Positions 1 to 12,800 of a DNA stretch of 64,000 nt are shown piece by piece. Made by a program: the position numbers and the translations under genes. The number at the start of each line of letters is the position of its first letter. Position 1 is the first letter of the stretch. The stretch is taken from assembly GCA_964058845.1 (NCBI GenBank), contig CAXKVR010000042.1, positions 83,506 to 147,505 on the forward strand, read 5' to 3'. The notes beneath the pieces were generated by a model. It was not told the origin of the DNA. It was given only the letters and a program-made list of their open reading frames with translations, and did no database searches. Source of the stretch: Carex sylvatica. Its lineage: Eukaryota > Streptophyta > Magnoliopsida > Poales > Cyperaceae.

Positions 1-881
1 TTGGATAGTGTGACCCTCTATATGACAAGCAAAACACATTACTCGTTTGCTTATCTCTTCTCTTTCCTTTTGGTATTTTCTTTCGAAATCAAGCATCCCT
101 TGGAACATCTTGGATAAGAGAAAGGCATCTTTGGATATTTTATGGTCAATTTTGTTGATGAATTGATCATTTGATAGACGGGTATTTGAGGAGCTAGAGG
201 GGTTACGGTTTTGGATTTTGAGCTTTGCTTTAGCTCTCCGAATTGCCGAAGCTTATCTTCAAATCTACGAAAATGTGCATAAAGGTCATCCGGTGTGAAT
301 GTGTCATGCGTGCCTTGAATTGCTTCTAGTGCACTCACCAATCCGGACTATCTATCCTTCATGAGCATCACCCTCAATAGCTTACCTACAACTTTATTGT
401 TAGAAAATGGTTCTCCCAATTCGGTAAATTAATTTTGAATATGCATAAGTCTATTATACATATCCTCAATGCTCTCACCATCTTCTACTTTAAAATTTTC
501 AAATTTGACCTCTAAATCGGTTATCTTGGTACGTTTAATTTGGGTGTTACCCTCATACCGGTTTACAAGAGCATCTCACATTTCTTTTGCGGTTGAGGAG
601 CTACCAAAGATTGAGGTAACCGATTCACTAACCAAGTTAAATATGACATTGGTTGCAAGATCATTATCTTTCTTTATTTCTTTGGATTCGAAAGTCTCAC
701 TTTGACTATCACTTGCACCCTCGGTAAGAGTGGGGGTATAATTTGGTATGTATCTTTTTTCAATCACATATCATATCTCAAGAATGTTTAGATAGTTATG
801 CATGGTTTTCTTTCAATGCATAAAGTTTTTGGTTGTGTTACCAAAAACTAGGGATTCCTTTACGTGTCTATAAGGTGCCAT
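1..881 (-). pseudogene. Ty1/copia gag (UBN2-type) remnant
   Basis: Read on the minus strand from an ATG at 881, this translates to a copia-type Gag (UBN2 / DUF4219 family). It starts MAPYRHVKESLVFGNTTKNF and later contains VKFENFKVEDGESIEDMYNR. The frame continues to the window edge but is broken by at least four stops. Two of these replace Trp codons that the family expects (EM-W-DALV and DR-W-SGL). Gag would coat the retrotransposon RNA in the cytoplasm. It starts about 50 bases downstream of the primer-binding site, as expected. Protease, integrase and RT would lie left of the window. The element is dead in this frame. The superfamily call is firm; the lineage is not determined. Confidence 0.8.
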
Positions 882-930
882 TTGTCAAGTCGATTTAACT
901 CTAATTAAGTGTGTCTTAATTTGAGTAACT

Positions 931-943
931 TGCTCTGATACCA
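931..943 (-). other. tRNA-Met primer-binding site of the copia element
   Basis: On the minus strand the bases TGGTATCAGAGCA lie two bases after the LTR end. This is the classic plant copia PBS complementary to the 3' end of initiator tRNA-Met, and it fixes both the LTR boundary and the element's orientation. Confidence 0.85.
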
Positions 944-946
944 CTA

Positions 947-2047
947 TGTTGAATTTGAGGCACCACTAATTGCTCTAAAATCAGAAAATAATTGCAATTA
1001 AAAGTAAATATAAGAGTTTAGAGAAATTTGACACGCAGAATGATAACGGAGTTCGGCAAAACAAAGGCCTACGTCTCCAGGGCTTCGCAACCTCTTCTAG
1101 GTGTGTCTTTCTATTATCCAATACGAAAGGATTACAACCTGTGAACCATTGAGCCCTTACAATCCAAGCGGAAAGTCAATCGGCCAACTAGAAACGAGAT
1201 CCGGCGAGCCCTTACAACCAAGGGAAGTCACACAGCCTCCTAGAGATGAGAACAAGGTCTCTAAGTTTAAGCTACTTAAGAGAAACACTCAATAGATCAC
1301 TCTAATCTAATCTAACTTGAGATTATTGAAGTGGGTTTGAGGTTGTTTGAGGAATTTTGAAGTTTTAAGCTCTCACAACAATGGAGTAACTAAAGCTCTC
1401 AGAAAATCGCGTTTTAGAAGTTTAGGGTCGGCTGGAATGCTTTGGGAAAAAAACCCAAAGCCCTATTTATAGAAACAGCTCAAAAATGAGCTAAGTGAGC
1501 TAAAACGTTACCAACGTTTTCTAAAACGTTACCAACGTTTTCTAAAACGTTACCAACGTTTTCTAAAACGTTACAACGTTTTAGTTCAAAATGCGATTTA
1601 TGATTTTAATTTTCTGACAGCTCAGCTAATCGATCAAAATGTTACCAACGATTGTATAACGTTATGTAACGTTTTGCACTGACTCAAACTTGATCAAAAA
1701 TAGGAATTTCTAAATCTCAAAATTAATTAAATCGTTAAAACGTTTTATTTTGAATTCTGATACAGCTGTACTTAAATTTCTGACACTCTTGAAACGTTAC
1801 AACGGTTGTAAAACGTTGTAACGTTTCATATTAATTTGCACAGTTACATTATAGCTGTTCTGGCAACTTAAAATTTTACAACGTTTTATTTTGTTTTCTG
1901 AGTTTGATCAATTATTTCTTCAGTATTTCAGACATGTCTAAAACGTTACAACGTTTTACAAACGTTACCAACGTTCTTGATAAATGTCTTCATGATTTCT
2001 TCAGTTCAAGTATTCCATTATGCAATTCCATTTGACTTGAATCTACA
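947..2047 (-). mobile_element. 5' LTR of copia element (outer end approximate)
   Basis: The LTR ends in TTCAACA next to the PBS. Read on the minus strand it has a U3 with many AACGTT motifs (1500-1980), a TATAAATA box (1464-1471) and a CT/GC-richer R-U5. The outer boundary is uncertain: a plausible TG start lies near 2047. No TSD can be tested because the partner LTR is outside the window. Confidence 0.65.
1464..1980 (-). promoter_or_regulatory. LTR promoter: TATA box with upstream AACGTT array
   Basis: TATAAATA lies at 1464-1471 on the minus strand. Upstream of it (1500-1980) I count about 19 AACGTT hexamers, four pairs of which sit in tandem 21-base units at 1502-1580. AACGTT is palindromic and has an ACGT core, the type bound by bZIP factors. 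A function as an inducible LTR enhancer is inference. Confidence 0.55.
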
Positions 2048-4800
2048 TATTTTTCAAAACTAAAAGAAATCGTAAAATTTAATAATTGTATGTTTTTTTA
2101 AATTAGTCAAATAAACAAAAAAGATTATTGCTACAACTATCATGAATAACTTGATTCTAGTCTCTAAAAATAAAACATTTCTATTTCTAGTCCATCGAGA
2201 CGAATTTTGATTGAAAGTGGTACATACCGTGCAAAATGAGATCTGGGTCATTTGTTTTATTCTGACACAAATCTCAAAGCGGCCCCCTCCTTAGTATTCT
2301 AAGTCAATTTCAAATCAATTTTAGCTCGACTGAAAATATTATACGTTATTGATACCACACAGAATATTCACTCGGTTGCAGTGGCAAAGCAACTATAGTT
2401 CAGAGTTGGACGTCTGTCCTACGAGAACAGCTTGGGTCCAATGACTATTAGATTTAAAGTAGTTTCAATGGATTCGCACATCATTAGATTTGTTTTAGGA
2501 TTTTTATGCACGAATTTTAAAGCATATGCACAAATGCGACCGCGAATCCTAAAGAAGATTCGATGGTGGGCAAATTCATTGGAACCACTTTGGGTCCAAT
2601 GGCCATCAGACCCGAACTGTTCTCCTGTCCCACCCTTAATTTTGAATTTTTTTTATGAACTCATATATTATTAGATTGTTGTCTTACTAAACTTTTTTTT
2701 ACCCTATACGTAAAGTCTAAATTTCTCAACACATAATACAAATTACAATTTTTGAATTTGTACTTTAATATTTTGATGAAATTAAAATTGTTACTATTTT
2801 GCTCATTCCTGTTTCAAATTTTAACTACGCCACTGCCTGATACAACATTCCCGAAGGAATTGAGCCAATTTATAAATCAATTCCAAGAATGACAAAAGAA
2901 CTCCGTATTGCCAACCTAATTTTCGATTGAAATTCGTTTAATATTAGCAAGTGAAACAAGTTGGTACTAATGTAATTCGTTCATCATATGACCATGCAAT
3001 TAATATACTGGAAATATACATTCCATGGACTAAAATTCTTTTTGGATGAAGTACAGTATGAAATTTTGTTTTTTGATGAAAAGTACAGTATGAAATTAAA
3101 GTTATTTCACATGTATGTGTTTTTCAATTAACTGAGTACGGCTCCAAACAAATCGAACGAGCTGATTTTAGTTCTAACTTGATTTATTTATAAGTTGAGT
3201 ACAATCGAATTTGAGTCAATCTTCAAATTGATTCAAACTTGAATTGAACACGAAACGTACATAAACTTAATTATTAGATTTGAAATGAGGCTATTATCTA
3301 TATTCTTATATTATTCACGTAGTTGTCCTGATCTGCCAACAGCTGAGATTGAAAGATAAATTTTCGAATTTAATATCAATCCTCTAATTACATAATCTGT
3401 CTTCTTTTGATTAAATACATTTATTTTATGTGTATAAATTTAAATTTAGTTAAAAACATGCTCATCACACAAACTGCTACATGATTTATTACATTAAAAC
3501 TAAATAAATCATTAGCAATTCGTTTCCTTATTTCTCTTTACAACTATCTTTTATTCTTGCAATTAATTTTTTTTTCTTATTTCTCCATTTCATCCTTAGC
3601 AATTTGTTTTCTTATTTCTCATTGCAACTATATTTTATTCTTGCAATTAAATTATTTTCTTATTTCTCCATTTTCTCCATTTCATTTCCCTGCCATCTAT
3701 AAAAACTAATTAATCTGCGCATGCTACGTTTTGTTAACTCTCAATGAAGATTTTAACAATAATCAATTGTCATTAATATGTGTATACTAACTTATATAAA
3801 AAGTTTTTTAAATATCAAAAAATTAACTCACATAATAAACAAAATAGAAAAATACAATCCAATGTATTTTATGAAATAATTAATAATACGACAAGTTATC
3901 TAGAGAATAATCATTATAATAAATATAAATAAATATAAAAAAATAATAATAAGAATATCACAAAGTATTCTTTATACGAAGTTATTAAGAGGAGAGTTTC
4001 AATATAACAAATATGAATTATAAATTTTTAAATATAAATAAAAAATAAACAAAAAAATAAATTTTGCTACAAAGTGTAGTATCATTATAGAATTTTTTTT
4101 ATTTTTTACAAATTATTATTAAATAATATAAGAATATAAATTTAGTACATGAATTTTTTTATGGCTTAGAAGGCGCTGAGTGGGTAACTCGAATTTAAAT
4201 TTTGAAATTGAGTTAGTAGTCTGGGTTCAAAATTTAAGTCCGAACCACTAATTCGGCTTCAAATTTTACATGTACATAGATAAAATGATGTAAATCATAT
4301 CCAACCATTTTATTTTGACTTTTAATTTTTAAATTTTAAGTTATTAAAGTTTTAAAAAATAGAGACATGATGAAGACACAAAAAATGGAGGCATTTGAAC
4401 TCTCCTCAATGAATATACTTACCCTCTGATCGGAATGAAAATTTTTACGCTCAAACGAGAAATAGAATTGAAATTCTTTCTCTTCACTTGATCGGAATGA
4501 AAGCATAAAAAAGAGATGACACGATTTGAGAGGAAAAAATTCCTCCAACGAAATCACAACAAAATTAAAGGTATTTGATAAGAAATAATTTTGCCAGAAT
4601 AAAATTATGTCGCTGCCCACATTACTATCTACTTGTACAGACCCAACAATTTTGCCTCGATATAAAAGAAAGAGGAACCTGAAGTCCTGAACCTTTCGTT
4701 TACTGACAAAAAATATATTGTATTTACATTTCTCACGAGAGAATAAATAGAAATGACAATATCACCCGCCCTGGAATCAAATTGTGCGTGTTGAAACGAT
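2048..4800. other. AT-rich intergenic DNA, no gene seen
   Basis: No supported coding region. It holds a weak inverted repeat at about 2408-2625 (ends share GAGAACAG and TTGGGTC/CGGGTC), a roughly 78-bp tandem duplication at 3525-3680, and a dispersed repeat at 3300-3480 that recurs at 10035-10230. Confidence 0.5.
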
Positions 4801-4807
4801 TGCAGGT

Positions 4808-5322
4808 TAGGGGTGTAAACAGCTCGGATAATATTCGATTTCGTCCGAATTTGAATTCGAAAAAGTACTTAAATTATCTGATCCGTATCTGTATCTAAGA
4901 ATATCCGTATTCGTATCCGTATCTAAAAAATTATAACTGATGTGAATACAGAAATATATTTTACTATCTGTATCTGACCGTTTACACTTTAAACCATAAC
5001 AAACATGATATATGTTTTTATATTAATTTATTAAATTACATATTGTACTAATAATTTATTAAATTGTATATAAATATATATTTAATAAACAATATAACAC
5101 TATGACATAATTAGTAACTAATATTTTAATAATATAATAGATATTTTGTAACTAACAAGCTAATTATAAAAAAATATTCGTATCTGTCTGATATCCAATT
5201 TGTATTTGTAATATTTAATATTCAATCTGTATTCGTATCTGAGACTATCCATATTCGTATTTATATTTAAAAAATTATAACGGATATAAATACAGTAAAA
5301 CCATTATCTATATCCGTTTACA
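4808..5322. mobile_element. Degenerate hAT-type MITE
   Basis: It begins TAGGGGTGTAAAC and ends with a decayed inverse of this (GTTTACA then CAATA). The interior has repeated ATCCGTATTCG / GTATCTGA phrases like those in the intact hAT MITE at 39939-40266. No clean 8-bp TSD remains. Confidence 0.45.
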
Positions 5323-5580
5323 ATTACAATAGGTACAAAAGTTCTTATCCCATTCCAAACATGTATCTGTGTGAATGGAATGGAGAAAAGATCTATAGAT
5401 TTTTGCGCTACATCGTGTGCCGACGAATACCAACTTACAAAACGGAATGGACAAGTTTCCCCACACACGTTGCACATCCATAGCAAGTATTGTTCAATGT
5501 AATTATAATTATTGTACGTAAAAAAAGGAGTGGATTTAGAATTGTCAGGTGATTGTTTTTTTTATAAATAAAATTATTTA

Positions 5581-5865
5581 GGAGTTGTCTACACGCAAAG
5601 TGATTTTAGCTGTAGTGTAACAAAATTAAAAGAAATCGCAGTCGTTAATTTTATTTGTCTGAATAGTTCAGATTAAATAGTCCATTTAACTTTTGTTATC
5701 TTATTTGACGTTAAATTAAACAGAGTATTTTTTCGGAAGGATAAAATAGTCAGTAAATTTCTTATTTTTTTACCCTCCCGTCTACGTCTCCTGCTCTTCT
5801 CCTCCTCTCCTCCTCTCCTCCGCTTCTCTCTCTTCCTTGCCGCCTCCGCCTTCACTATTGTCTTG
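5581..5865 (+). repeat. Left TIR of the 12.4-kb MULE
   Basis: Aligns along its length with the complement of 17700-17984 and of the internal copy at about 15260-15523. Shared landmarks are AAAGTGATTTT, GTTCAGATTA, TGACGTTAA, AAAATAGTCA and CTTGCCGCCTCCGCC. The inner part is pyrimidine-rich like a 5' UTR. Confidence 0.8.
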
Positions 5866-6026
5866 CGTTGGATTTCGCCGCTCCCTCTCTAAGCTCCTTC
5901 ACTCTCTAAAACCCTAGGTCCTCCGCGCCACCTCTCTTCTGCTCCAACCCCACTCTCTCCACTCTGACTTGACACTCTCCTTCACAAATCGCTTTCTCCA
6001 CGCAGGGCACTACCGCATCGCGACAG

Positions 6027-6309
6027 ATGGAAGTGCCTTCTTTTACTCACACCGGCGAAAACGCAGGTTTATCTACTTTCTCATCTCTAATTCTCGATTT
6101 TACTAACCTAAGTTTCAATTCTTTTTTATTTGTATTTTTTAGATTTTGATGAAATAGATACGAGGGAACTCAGTCCTTGCACTGAGATGAGAAAACCAAA
6201 GCTTAGTCTCAATTTAATGTCTACTTCCACTCGATCTCCCCCAAACTGCATTTCTGGTATATCCAAATCAAAATTTTTGAGTCCTGCTAGTATAATTCGA
6301 GTCAAGTTG
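6027..6309 (+). CDS. Unrecognised two-exon gene start inside the MULE
   Basis: An ATG at 6027 follows the pyrimidine-rich end of the left TIR. Exon 1 (6027-6066) encodes MEVPSFTHTGENA and ends at a GT donor. Exon 2 starts at 6143 after a T-rich tract and AG, and continues in phase (DFDEIDTRELSPCTEM...) to TTG|GTACAA at 6309, 69 codons in total. I do not recognise the family. The clean splice signals and continuous phase suggest captured coding DNA. No convincing following exon was found before the APC10 piece, so it is probably an incomplete capture. Confidence 0.35.
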
Positions 6310-7511
6310 GTACAAGTATATGATGTCTTGTGCTTTGTTTTAAATCAAACTTTTAAGCCTCTAATTATATAGGTCCTAGTAACGAATTTGAAAAATTAAA
6401 GAACAATATAGGTCCCACAATTCATGGAATTCATGGAAAAGAAAATGAAAAAAAATCAATGATTTTTTACACCAGCAAAAGAGCAAAAATCTGTCAAATG
6501 TTCCTGCAATGTCGATTGGGTCAATTAAAACTTCTTGTACTGTTCATTTATGTTTTGTGACATACCAGTAAATTTTGAGCCTTAGCATATACTGGTAAAT
6601 AGAGAGAGAATGTTAGAGGCACAACAACAATGCTACCAATTCACCCATCTTTGTTCACTATTCAGAGGCATAGAAGGACATAATACGAAAGTCCTGGGAT
6701 GAATACTTTAATGTCTAGTGGATAATGTGCTATGCATCAAGGTATGGTTTTAACTAGTTTGTAATTCAACTGCATGACTTGGGGGTAATTTGAACTAAAT
6801 GTGATGGTGCTCATTGAATAACATTGCACAATGCAACTTTAGTTTGAGCAAAATCATGTCACAACTGCACAGTTGTATGTATATGGTGCTTGATTGCATA
6901 AATGATGCACAATTAGGAGGGAAATTTGAGCTATTATGAAGAATAATTATGACAAACAAAATCAAATGGAGTGTCACAACTGACAAGTTATCAAGTACTG
7001 CACAACTTGAATGATAATTTAAGGTTTAAGAAAACCTATGTTTGATAGAAACTTATTTGCACAATTGAACAATAAATGGGGTTTAATAGCATAAAAGATG
7101 CTAAGTTTTAGTACCACTGCAAAAAGAAAACTGGTGCCCTATAATACTTCTTGCTTGCTAATTAGCAGTTATTTGTCAGAAAATTATTGCAAACTCCAGA
7201 ATATTTACAAAAGAAGTTGAAGCAGCTGACTTAATTCAACTTAGACAGCGGTATGAATTCCAATGTAAGTCCTTTAAAGTTAGATATTATTTAAGTGTTG
7301 ATTATTGAAAGGGTGTGACATGCCAAAGGTTGATCATAGAATTTACTGGGTTTTAACTTATATTGAACCATTTTAAAGTTTGAAAATAAAGATATGGATA
7401 TGTAGTACGGACCAAAGTGCATTATGCATAGTACCATAGCCTCACTCTTGTGCATTTTATGGTGTTAACCGGTACTGTCTTTTTTTTTGCTGTTATATCG
7501 ACATGACACAG

Positions 7512-8220
7512 GGAGATATTTGTGGACACATTTATTCTTCAAATTGCAATACAGTCTGATCACCGAAATGGAAGGGATACACATGTGAGGCAAATTAAGA
7601 TATACGGCCCCGGCCGTAAGTCCCTTTCTGAACTCATTTGGCACATTACCAGCACATATCATTTTCTTATTGGCATTCTCTAGTTGGTATTTAAAGTTGT
7701 CTCATGATCTCTTTCAATTTATTTTTGGCATTAATTTTGCAAATTTTATACTGGAATACTGTTAACTATTAAGAGTTCTAATTCGGTACTGGTGTACACC
7801 AATGGAAAAAAATATATATATATATATGGAGTGGCTAATGTGCATTCGTATGCATATGGCCCAATATGCATACGGTCCAAATTTGAAATTACAAAATCCA
7901 AAATGTCGATCTGAACCATTCATCTTGTTCTCCATATTAATATATGCTTGGAGACCAAATTTTACATTTTTATGAATTTTTTTACTATTTATTAAGTATT
8001 TTATAAAATTGTTGATCCAACGGTGGCTTAACAAAACAGTAAAATACTTAATAAATAGTAAAAAAAATTCAGAAAAATATAAAATTTGGTCTCCAAGCAT
8101 ATATTAATATGGAGAACAAGATGAACGGTTCGGATCGATGTTTTGAATTTTAAAATTTCAAATTTGGACCGTATGCATATCGGCCCATATGTATACGAAT
8201 GCACATTAGCCACTATATAT

Positions 8221-8253
<33 letters not shown>

Positions 8254-8584
8254 GGGGACTTGTACCAGTTGATCCCCAATTTGGTCTGTAAATTGGTCTA
8301 TCTTATTATTTTTGGTGGTTTACATGGTAATTTAGGCTGTTAAGGAGATGAATTCATGGTTAAACATTGAGATATACCTAGAAATTTCCAAAACTAACAC
8401 TATATTGTCATGGTGTGATAGAATAAGAATCTAAGCTACTTGTATAGTTTATTCCAGTAAAACCCTTATTTGAACTAATCTCTTTCTACACCTCTCTCTC
8501 TCTCTCCATCACAGGAACCCAGTGCCACATCAGCCATTTCATTTTACTTCTCAAGAGTTCCAGACTTATTCAACCATTAGGTAA
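7512..8584 (+). pseudogene. APC10: APC10 (anaphase-promoting complex subunit 10) 3' fragment
   Basis: Two exons match the C-terminal half of the DOC domain of APC10. Exon 7512-7615 encodes FILQIAVQSDHRNGRDTHVR then QIKIYGP. Exon 8515-8584 encodes [15 protein letters not shown] then QTYSTIR and a stop. APC10 helps the APC/C ubiquitin ligase bind substrate degrons in the cell cycle. The C-terminal Ile-Arg tail, used by APC10 to dock on the TPR subunit CDC27/APC3, is still present. The upstream exons were not found, and one base is missing near the end of the first exon (GGCCCCGGCC where family and phase require one more base), so the two exons are out of frame. It is a captured, broken fragment within the MULE. 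Confidence 0.8.
7831..8213. mobile_element. Foldback MITE, shared-core family, copy 1
   Basis: Nearly full-length inverted repeat starting GTGGCTAATGTGCATTCG and ending with its complement, embedded in (TA)n tracts that hide the TSD. The arms carry the family core (TGGTCTCCAAGCA, TTAATATGGAGAACAAGATG). The centre is AACAAAACAGTAAAA. Confidence 0.8.
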
Positions 8585-9267
8585 CTTCATTGCCATAAGC
8601 AGGGCCTCAGACTGTAAACAGGTTTTGGTTTGTTAAATTTAGTTTCTTTTTTTAAAATTTGAAATGATGGTGTTCTTTGATTTGGTGAGTCTTTGCTTGT
8701 AAAATGGAAAAATGATTGTAAAGCCATTGTAAGAAGAACTATCATCTTAAAGTTTATTTGAACTTGTTTTTCTTTTTTCTTTTTTCTTACTCCAGCTTTT
8801 TTTTAGTTGACATTTCTTAATGTAATAGTTGGATAGAGAGTAAACAGTTTTTGCTGATACTGGCGATTTTGTATTTATAGGGAAGTATTTTTTTGTAAAC
8901 TCATTGCTTTTGATGTTTGAACAAAATTGACAACGCTCATTTTTCATTTGAAATTTGAATTTCAAATTATTCTTTCCAAAAAAAACAAAAATTGGGGGCA
9001 CGATGGAACACAAAAAGGTTAGATGTATCAATTAAGAGGAACAATATTCACACACGGATGCATCATGTGAATCAACATATAATACATGTATTCCATGAAA
9101 ATGTGTAGACATCATAATATGCTAGAATCATGCTTGTGCAACTATATAGCTGTATACTAAAATTAATGAAATTTACATATGTCTAACTGAAAAAGCACTT
9201 CAATTTCTTCAAATTGTGTCCACTTGGAGGTAAACTTTGCGTTGATCTCAATTTTACATAATTTTTT

Positions 9268-9705
9268 TTAATAATATTCTCCTTTTATGAAATCATTCAA
9301 ACGCTTCACCTCCTGATTTTGCTGGTCAACAATGTCCTTGACCACATCTACTATGGATATAACACCAACTATTCTTTTGTCTATCACTGGTACATGTCTG
9401 ATGTGCTTATCTGCTCTTATTATACAAACAAACATCTTATTATGTCAAAATCAAGAATTGGTTTCACAAATTCTAGTTTAAAAGTAGAAGCATATTGATC
9501 AAGGTAATCAATCACCTTGGTAGTTAATTTTATGAATGTACTAACACTGCATACCAGTTTTACATAGATTATATTAGTATGCAATTTTTTTTTTTACATA
9601 TCAGCAAAAGAAATTTAAATGAGACTTTTTTTTCTATGACTTGCCTGACATTAACTCCATTGCTTTAAGAATCTTTGTATCAGAATTGACGGTAACAAGT
9701 TTATT
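9268..9705 (-). pseudogene. CBSX3: CBSX3-like CBS-domain protein, last two exons
   Basis: The minus-strand exon 9705-9645 encodes NKLVTVNSDTKILKAMELMS. After an intron with a GC donor (AG|GCAAGT), exon 9413-9268 encodes ADKHIRHVPVIDKRIVGVIS followed by VVKDIVDQQNQEVKRLNDFIKGEYY and a stop. The intron phases match, giving the second CBS domain of plant CBSX3, a mitochondrial protein that binds adenosine ligands and regulates thioredoxin. The N-terminal exons and presequence are absent here, so this is a captured 3' fragment on the strand opposite to the APC10 piece. Within the visible part the frame is open. Confidence 0.75.
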
Positions 9706-10034
9706 CTGTAATTGATGAAGAGCATTGAATAAATGAGAATTCATGAATTTATGAAAAAAAAAGTGCTTAAAAAGAATAATTGATTTTTTTTTATGTCATC
9801 AGAGTTTACCTCATCAGTCATAATTATATAAGCTATTTTAAATACTTATATAAATTTAGTTTTTCAATTACTTACGTTAACAAAACCTAAAAAAATTAAC
9901 TATTTTATTGTCTTTTATATTTTCTTCTTAGAATCAAATATTTCAAGAATTCAATTCATTTAAAAAAATAAGATCACATAAATTATTTGGACGTGACATT
10001 GTGAAATAAAAAAAAGGAGATGAATTTGTTATAT

Positions 10035-10230
10035 ATCTCCATTCTATTATTAAGCACGTTGGGTGTCCGATCCGCCAACGACTACGTTTGAAAGATGATA
10101 TTTCAGATTTAATCTCAACCCTCCAATTACATAATTTGTATTATTTGATTAAATACATATGTTTTATGTGTAGAAGTCTAGATTTAGTTAGAAACATGTT
10201 TGCCACCAACGACTACTTGACCAATTAATC
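10035..10230. repeat. Dispersed repeat also present at 3300-3480
   Basis: The two stretches share TCCAATTACATAAT(T/C)TGT, TGATTAAATACAT, TTTTATGTGTA and TAGTTA(G/A)AAACATG in the same order. The nature of the repeat is unknown. Confidence 0.5.
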
Positions 10231-12231
10231 AACCTAAATGACTATTTTTTACAACACTGCTTTGAATAATACACAATATTAGGTTTATCTCTTTTTAGTT
10301 TGTGCAAATATCATATAGAATATAATCATAAAAAATATTTTTATTCGAATCAAATTTTTTTAATGATGCAAAATATTAGTTTTCTTATTTTGTGAAAATA
10401 TCCTAATTTTAATTTTGAGATTAGTGCAGAAAAAATTGAATGGTCCAAATTTTGCATAAATATTCTCAAACTTTGATATATCTAAGTGGATGCGAATTCG
10501 AAAAAGGATAGAGATCCAAATTCGAATCCCCTAAAGGGCCCTAATGTTTCAGTTTTAACACAATATTAGAGGGTCGCTTGCGTTCCATCACGGACATGAT
10601 TGGTCCTAATTTATGATCAAACAGTCCAGATCTAAACTAAAAAAATGAGTTACTTTAGAGAAATGGACTTCTCAATCCCTGTAGATAAAAGTTGCCAATG
10701 GGATGTGATCACACGGATCGCTGATGTGGCTATAGAATCCCGCCTTCTAGGGGCTCTTGTTTCGTTTTACCCAAATTTCAAATCTGACTTTCTTCCGTTT
10801 CTCTTCCACTCTAATTAGAACCTCAAATCCCCCACCAAAATGCGAAATGGAATTTACATCGTCTCAGATTCTTTGATCAGAATGTAACCAGCGATGAGAA
10901 ATGATTTTGCTCGACACAATTTGGATGGAAATTTTCGCCCCAAAATATTATCGTCAAAATTGATGAGATTCGACAGGAATTGATTTGGTAAAAACTAATT
11001 TTTCTTTTTTCTTCTCGCGATACCCTTGTCTTGCAATCTTTCTCTCTTCTACCAGTTTTCAATCATAGCCAAGGAGGAGGAAGAAGAGGGAGGGGGTCAC
11101 CAGTGCGATTCAAACTTCAAGATCGCACGAGAACCTTCTAACCAGCTGGTACTGTTTTGTTAACCAAGTAGGAAATACTACTTCTAAGGCTTCTTATCCC
11201 TCAATATTTCCATTTAATTGATCAATTAGTGTCATTTACTTAATGAATTTTTGTGATTTTAGAAAAATGGTAAATGATTTTAAAGGTTATAGACTATTCA
11301 TTGTCATTTTTAGGGTTTTCCATCTTATTACCTACTGGTACATTTAGGGGCAGATGTAGGATTTTGATCAGGGTAGGACAATAAATTATTGAATCGAATT
11401 TAAATATAGAGAGCATACTTGTATGGTAATTAGCAAGTCATCATACTTGTATGGTAACTAGATCATCTTTTGCTAGAGAGTTGTAACTAGATATCTCACA
11501 TTGTCAGCTTATCTAAAGCTGGGTCAAATTTTTTTTCAATATCTATTCAGAATGTGGTGAGTCAGTATTATTATGATTTAAGATTTGTGTAGAAAGAATT
11601 TGAATGGCCCAAATTTTTCACAGATCAACTCAATGTCAAAGCATAATAATATACAAAACTTTGACATGGAGCTTAGATTGTCTCAGACGATGTGAATTCA
11701 TTTTTTATGTCCAGGTGCTCCCTGTCAAAGTTTAGAGCACATAAGAATTTCCAGTGGGTCTTAACTTCTCCAATGTTCTTCTCTAGTTTTTGTCGTTGCA
11801 GTTCTTGAACCATTCTTTACAAAGGTACAATTCGTTAGTACTATGGCTCTTAATACATGCAATTTCTCAGTTCATTTTATACTCGTTGAATGAAGTGCCA
11901 GAACTTCCATGTACCAAGTTGTGTTTTATCCATTATTCTATTTGTTTATGCCTTGTAATTGCGTGTGTGATGAACCCCTTTCAGTTACAAGTTACTGGTA
12001 TGGTTCTTTACCAGCGTGAAGAACTTAGTAAAATTGTGAAGTTGTTGAATTTTCTAGTAGTCTTTGTTTATTTGTACGGTTTTTACAATGGCACTATTAC
12101 TATTTAAAAAATAAATATCTAATTAGTTCACCAAATCATTTCTATTACCTATACAAGAGCAATAATTGAATTTATGATTTGTTTGTCAGATATGTATTTT
12201 GTGGCCTAACATGGCCTTCCCTCATGTGGTC

Positions 12232-12800
12232 TTTACAGATGGCAGAGATAAGATCATGTGGAATGGGGTAATACTGGTGCTTACTCTTCTATTTCGATAT
12301 ATGAAGTTTTAATGGGGGTGGAAGGATAAAGTGGCATTTTGGAGTGTGTTGGTCTTGTAAAATTCCTCCCACAGTTCGTACATTTCCCAATATATTGTTG
12401 CACGGAAAAATTATAACACATGACAGGATGCTGGTAAGGAAGATTCCATGTTCATTGGACTGTGTATTGTTTCAGGCTTGCTCATTTGAGACAGCGCTTC
12501 ACTTACTGTTTCTCTGTCTGTACATTGTGTGGTTTGACAAAGAATCTCACAAGGGCATGGCTGTAATTTAATGGCACCAGGGGGTACTCTTCAAGAGGTA
12601 TGGTGTAATTAATGGAATTTTGTAAAAGCTCAGGGGGTTATTGATAAAAGGAAGTGCGTGGCTGTCTTCCTATGCGTTTGCTGGCACGTCTGGAAGCAAA
12701 TGAATAGTGTGGTATTTGGAGAAAACAGTCCGGAACCGGTTGCACTAGAAAACCAAATTATGGGAGAATTATGTGTAGTTTTCATGTAAAATGATATTGG
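12232..12800 (+). mobile_element. LINE remnant (zf-RVT domain)
   Basis: Across frames this reads as the zf-RVT domain found near the 3' end of plant LINE ORF2. Phrases are SCKIPPTVRTFPNILLHGKI, THDRMLVRKIPCSLDCVLFQ, and ACSFETALHLLFLCLY. Downstream pieces resemble the usual tail with LEANE and a repeated Trp-rich region. Frames are broken, and no reverse transcriptase core or poly-A tail with TSD was found. It lies inside the large MULE. Confidence 0.65.
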
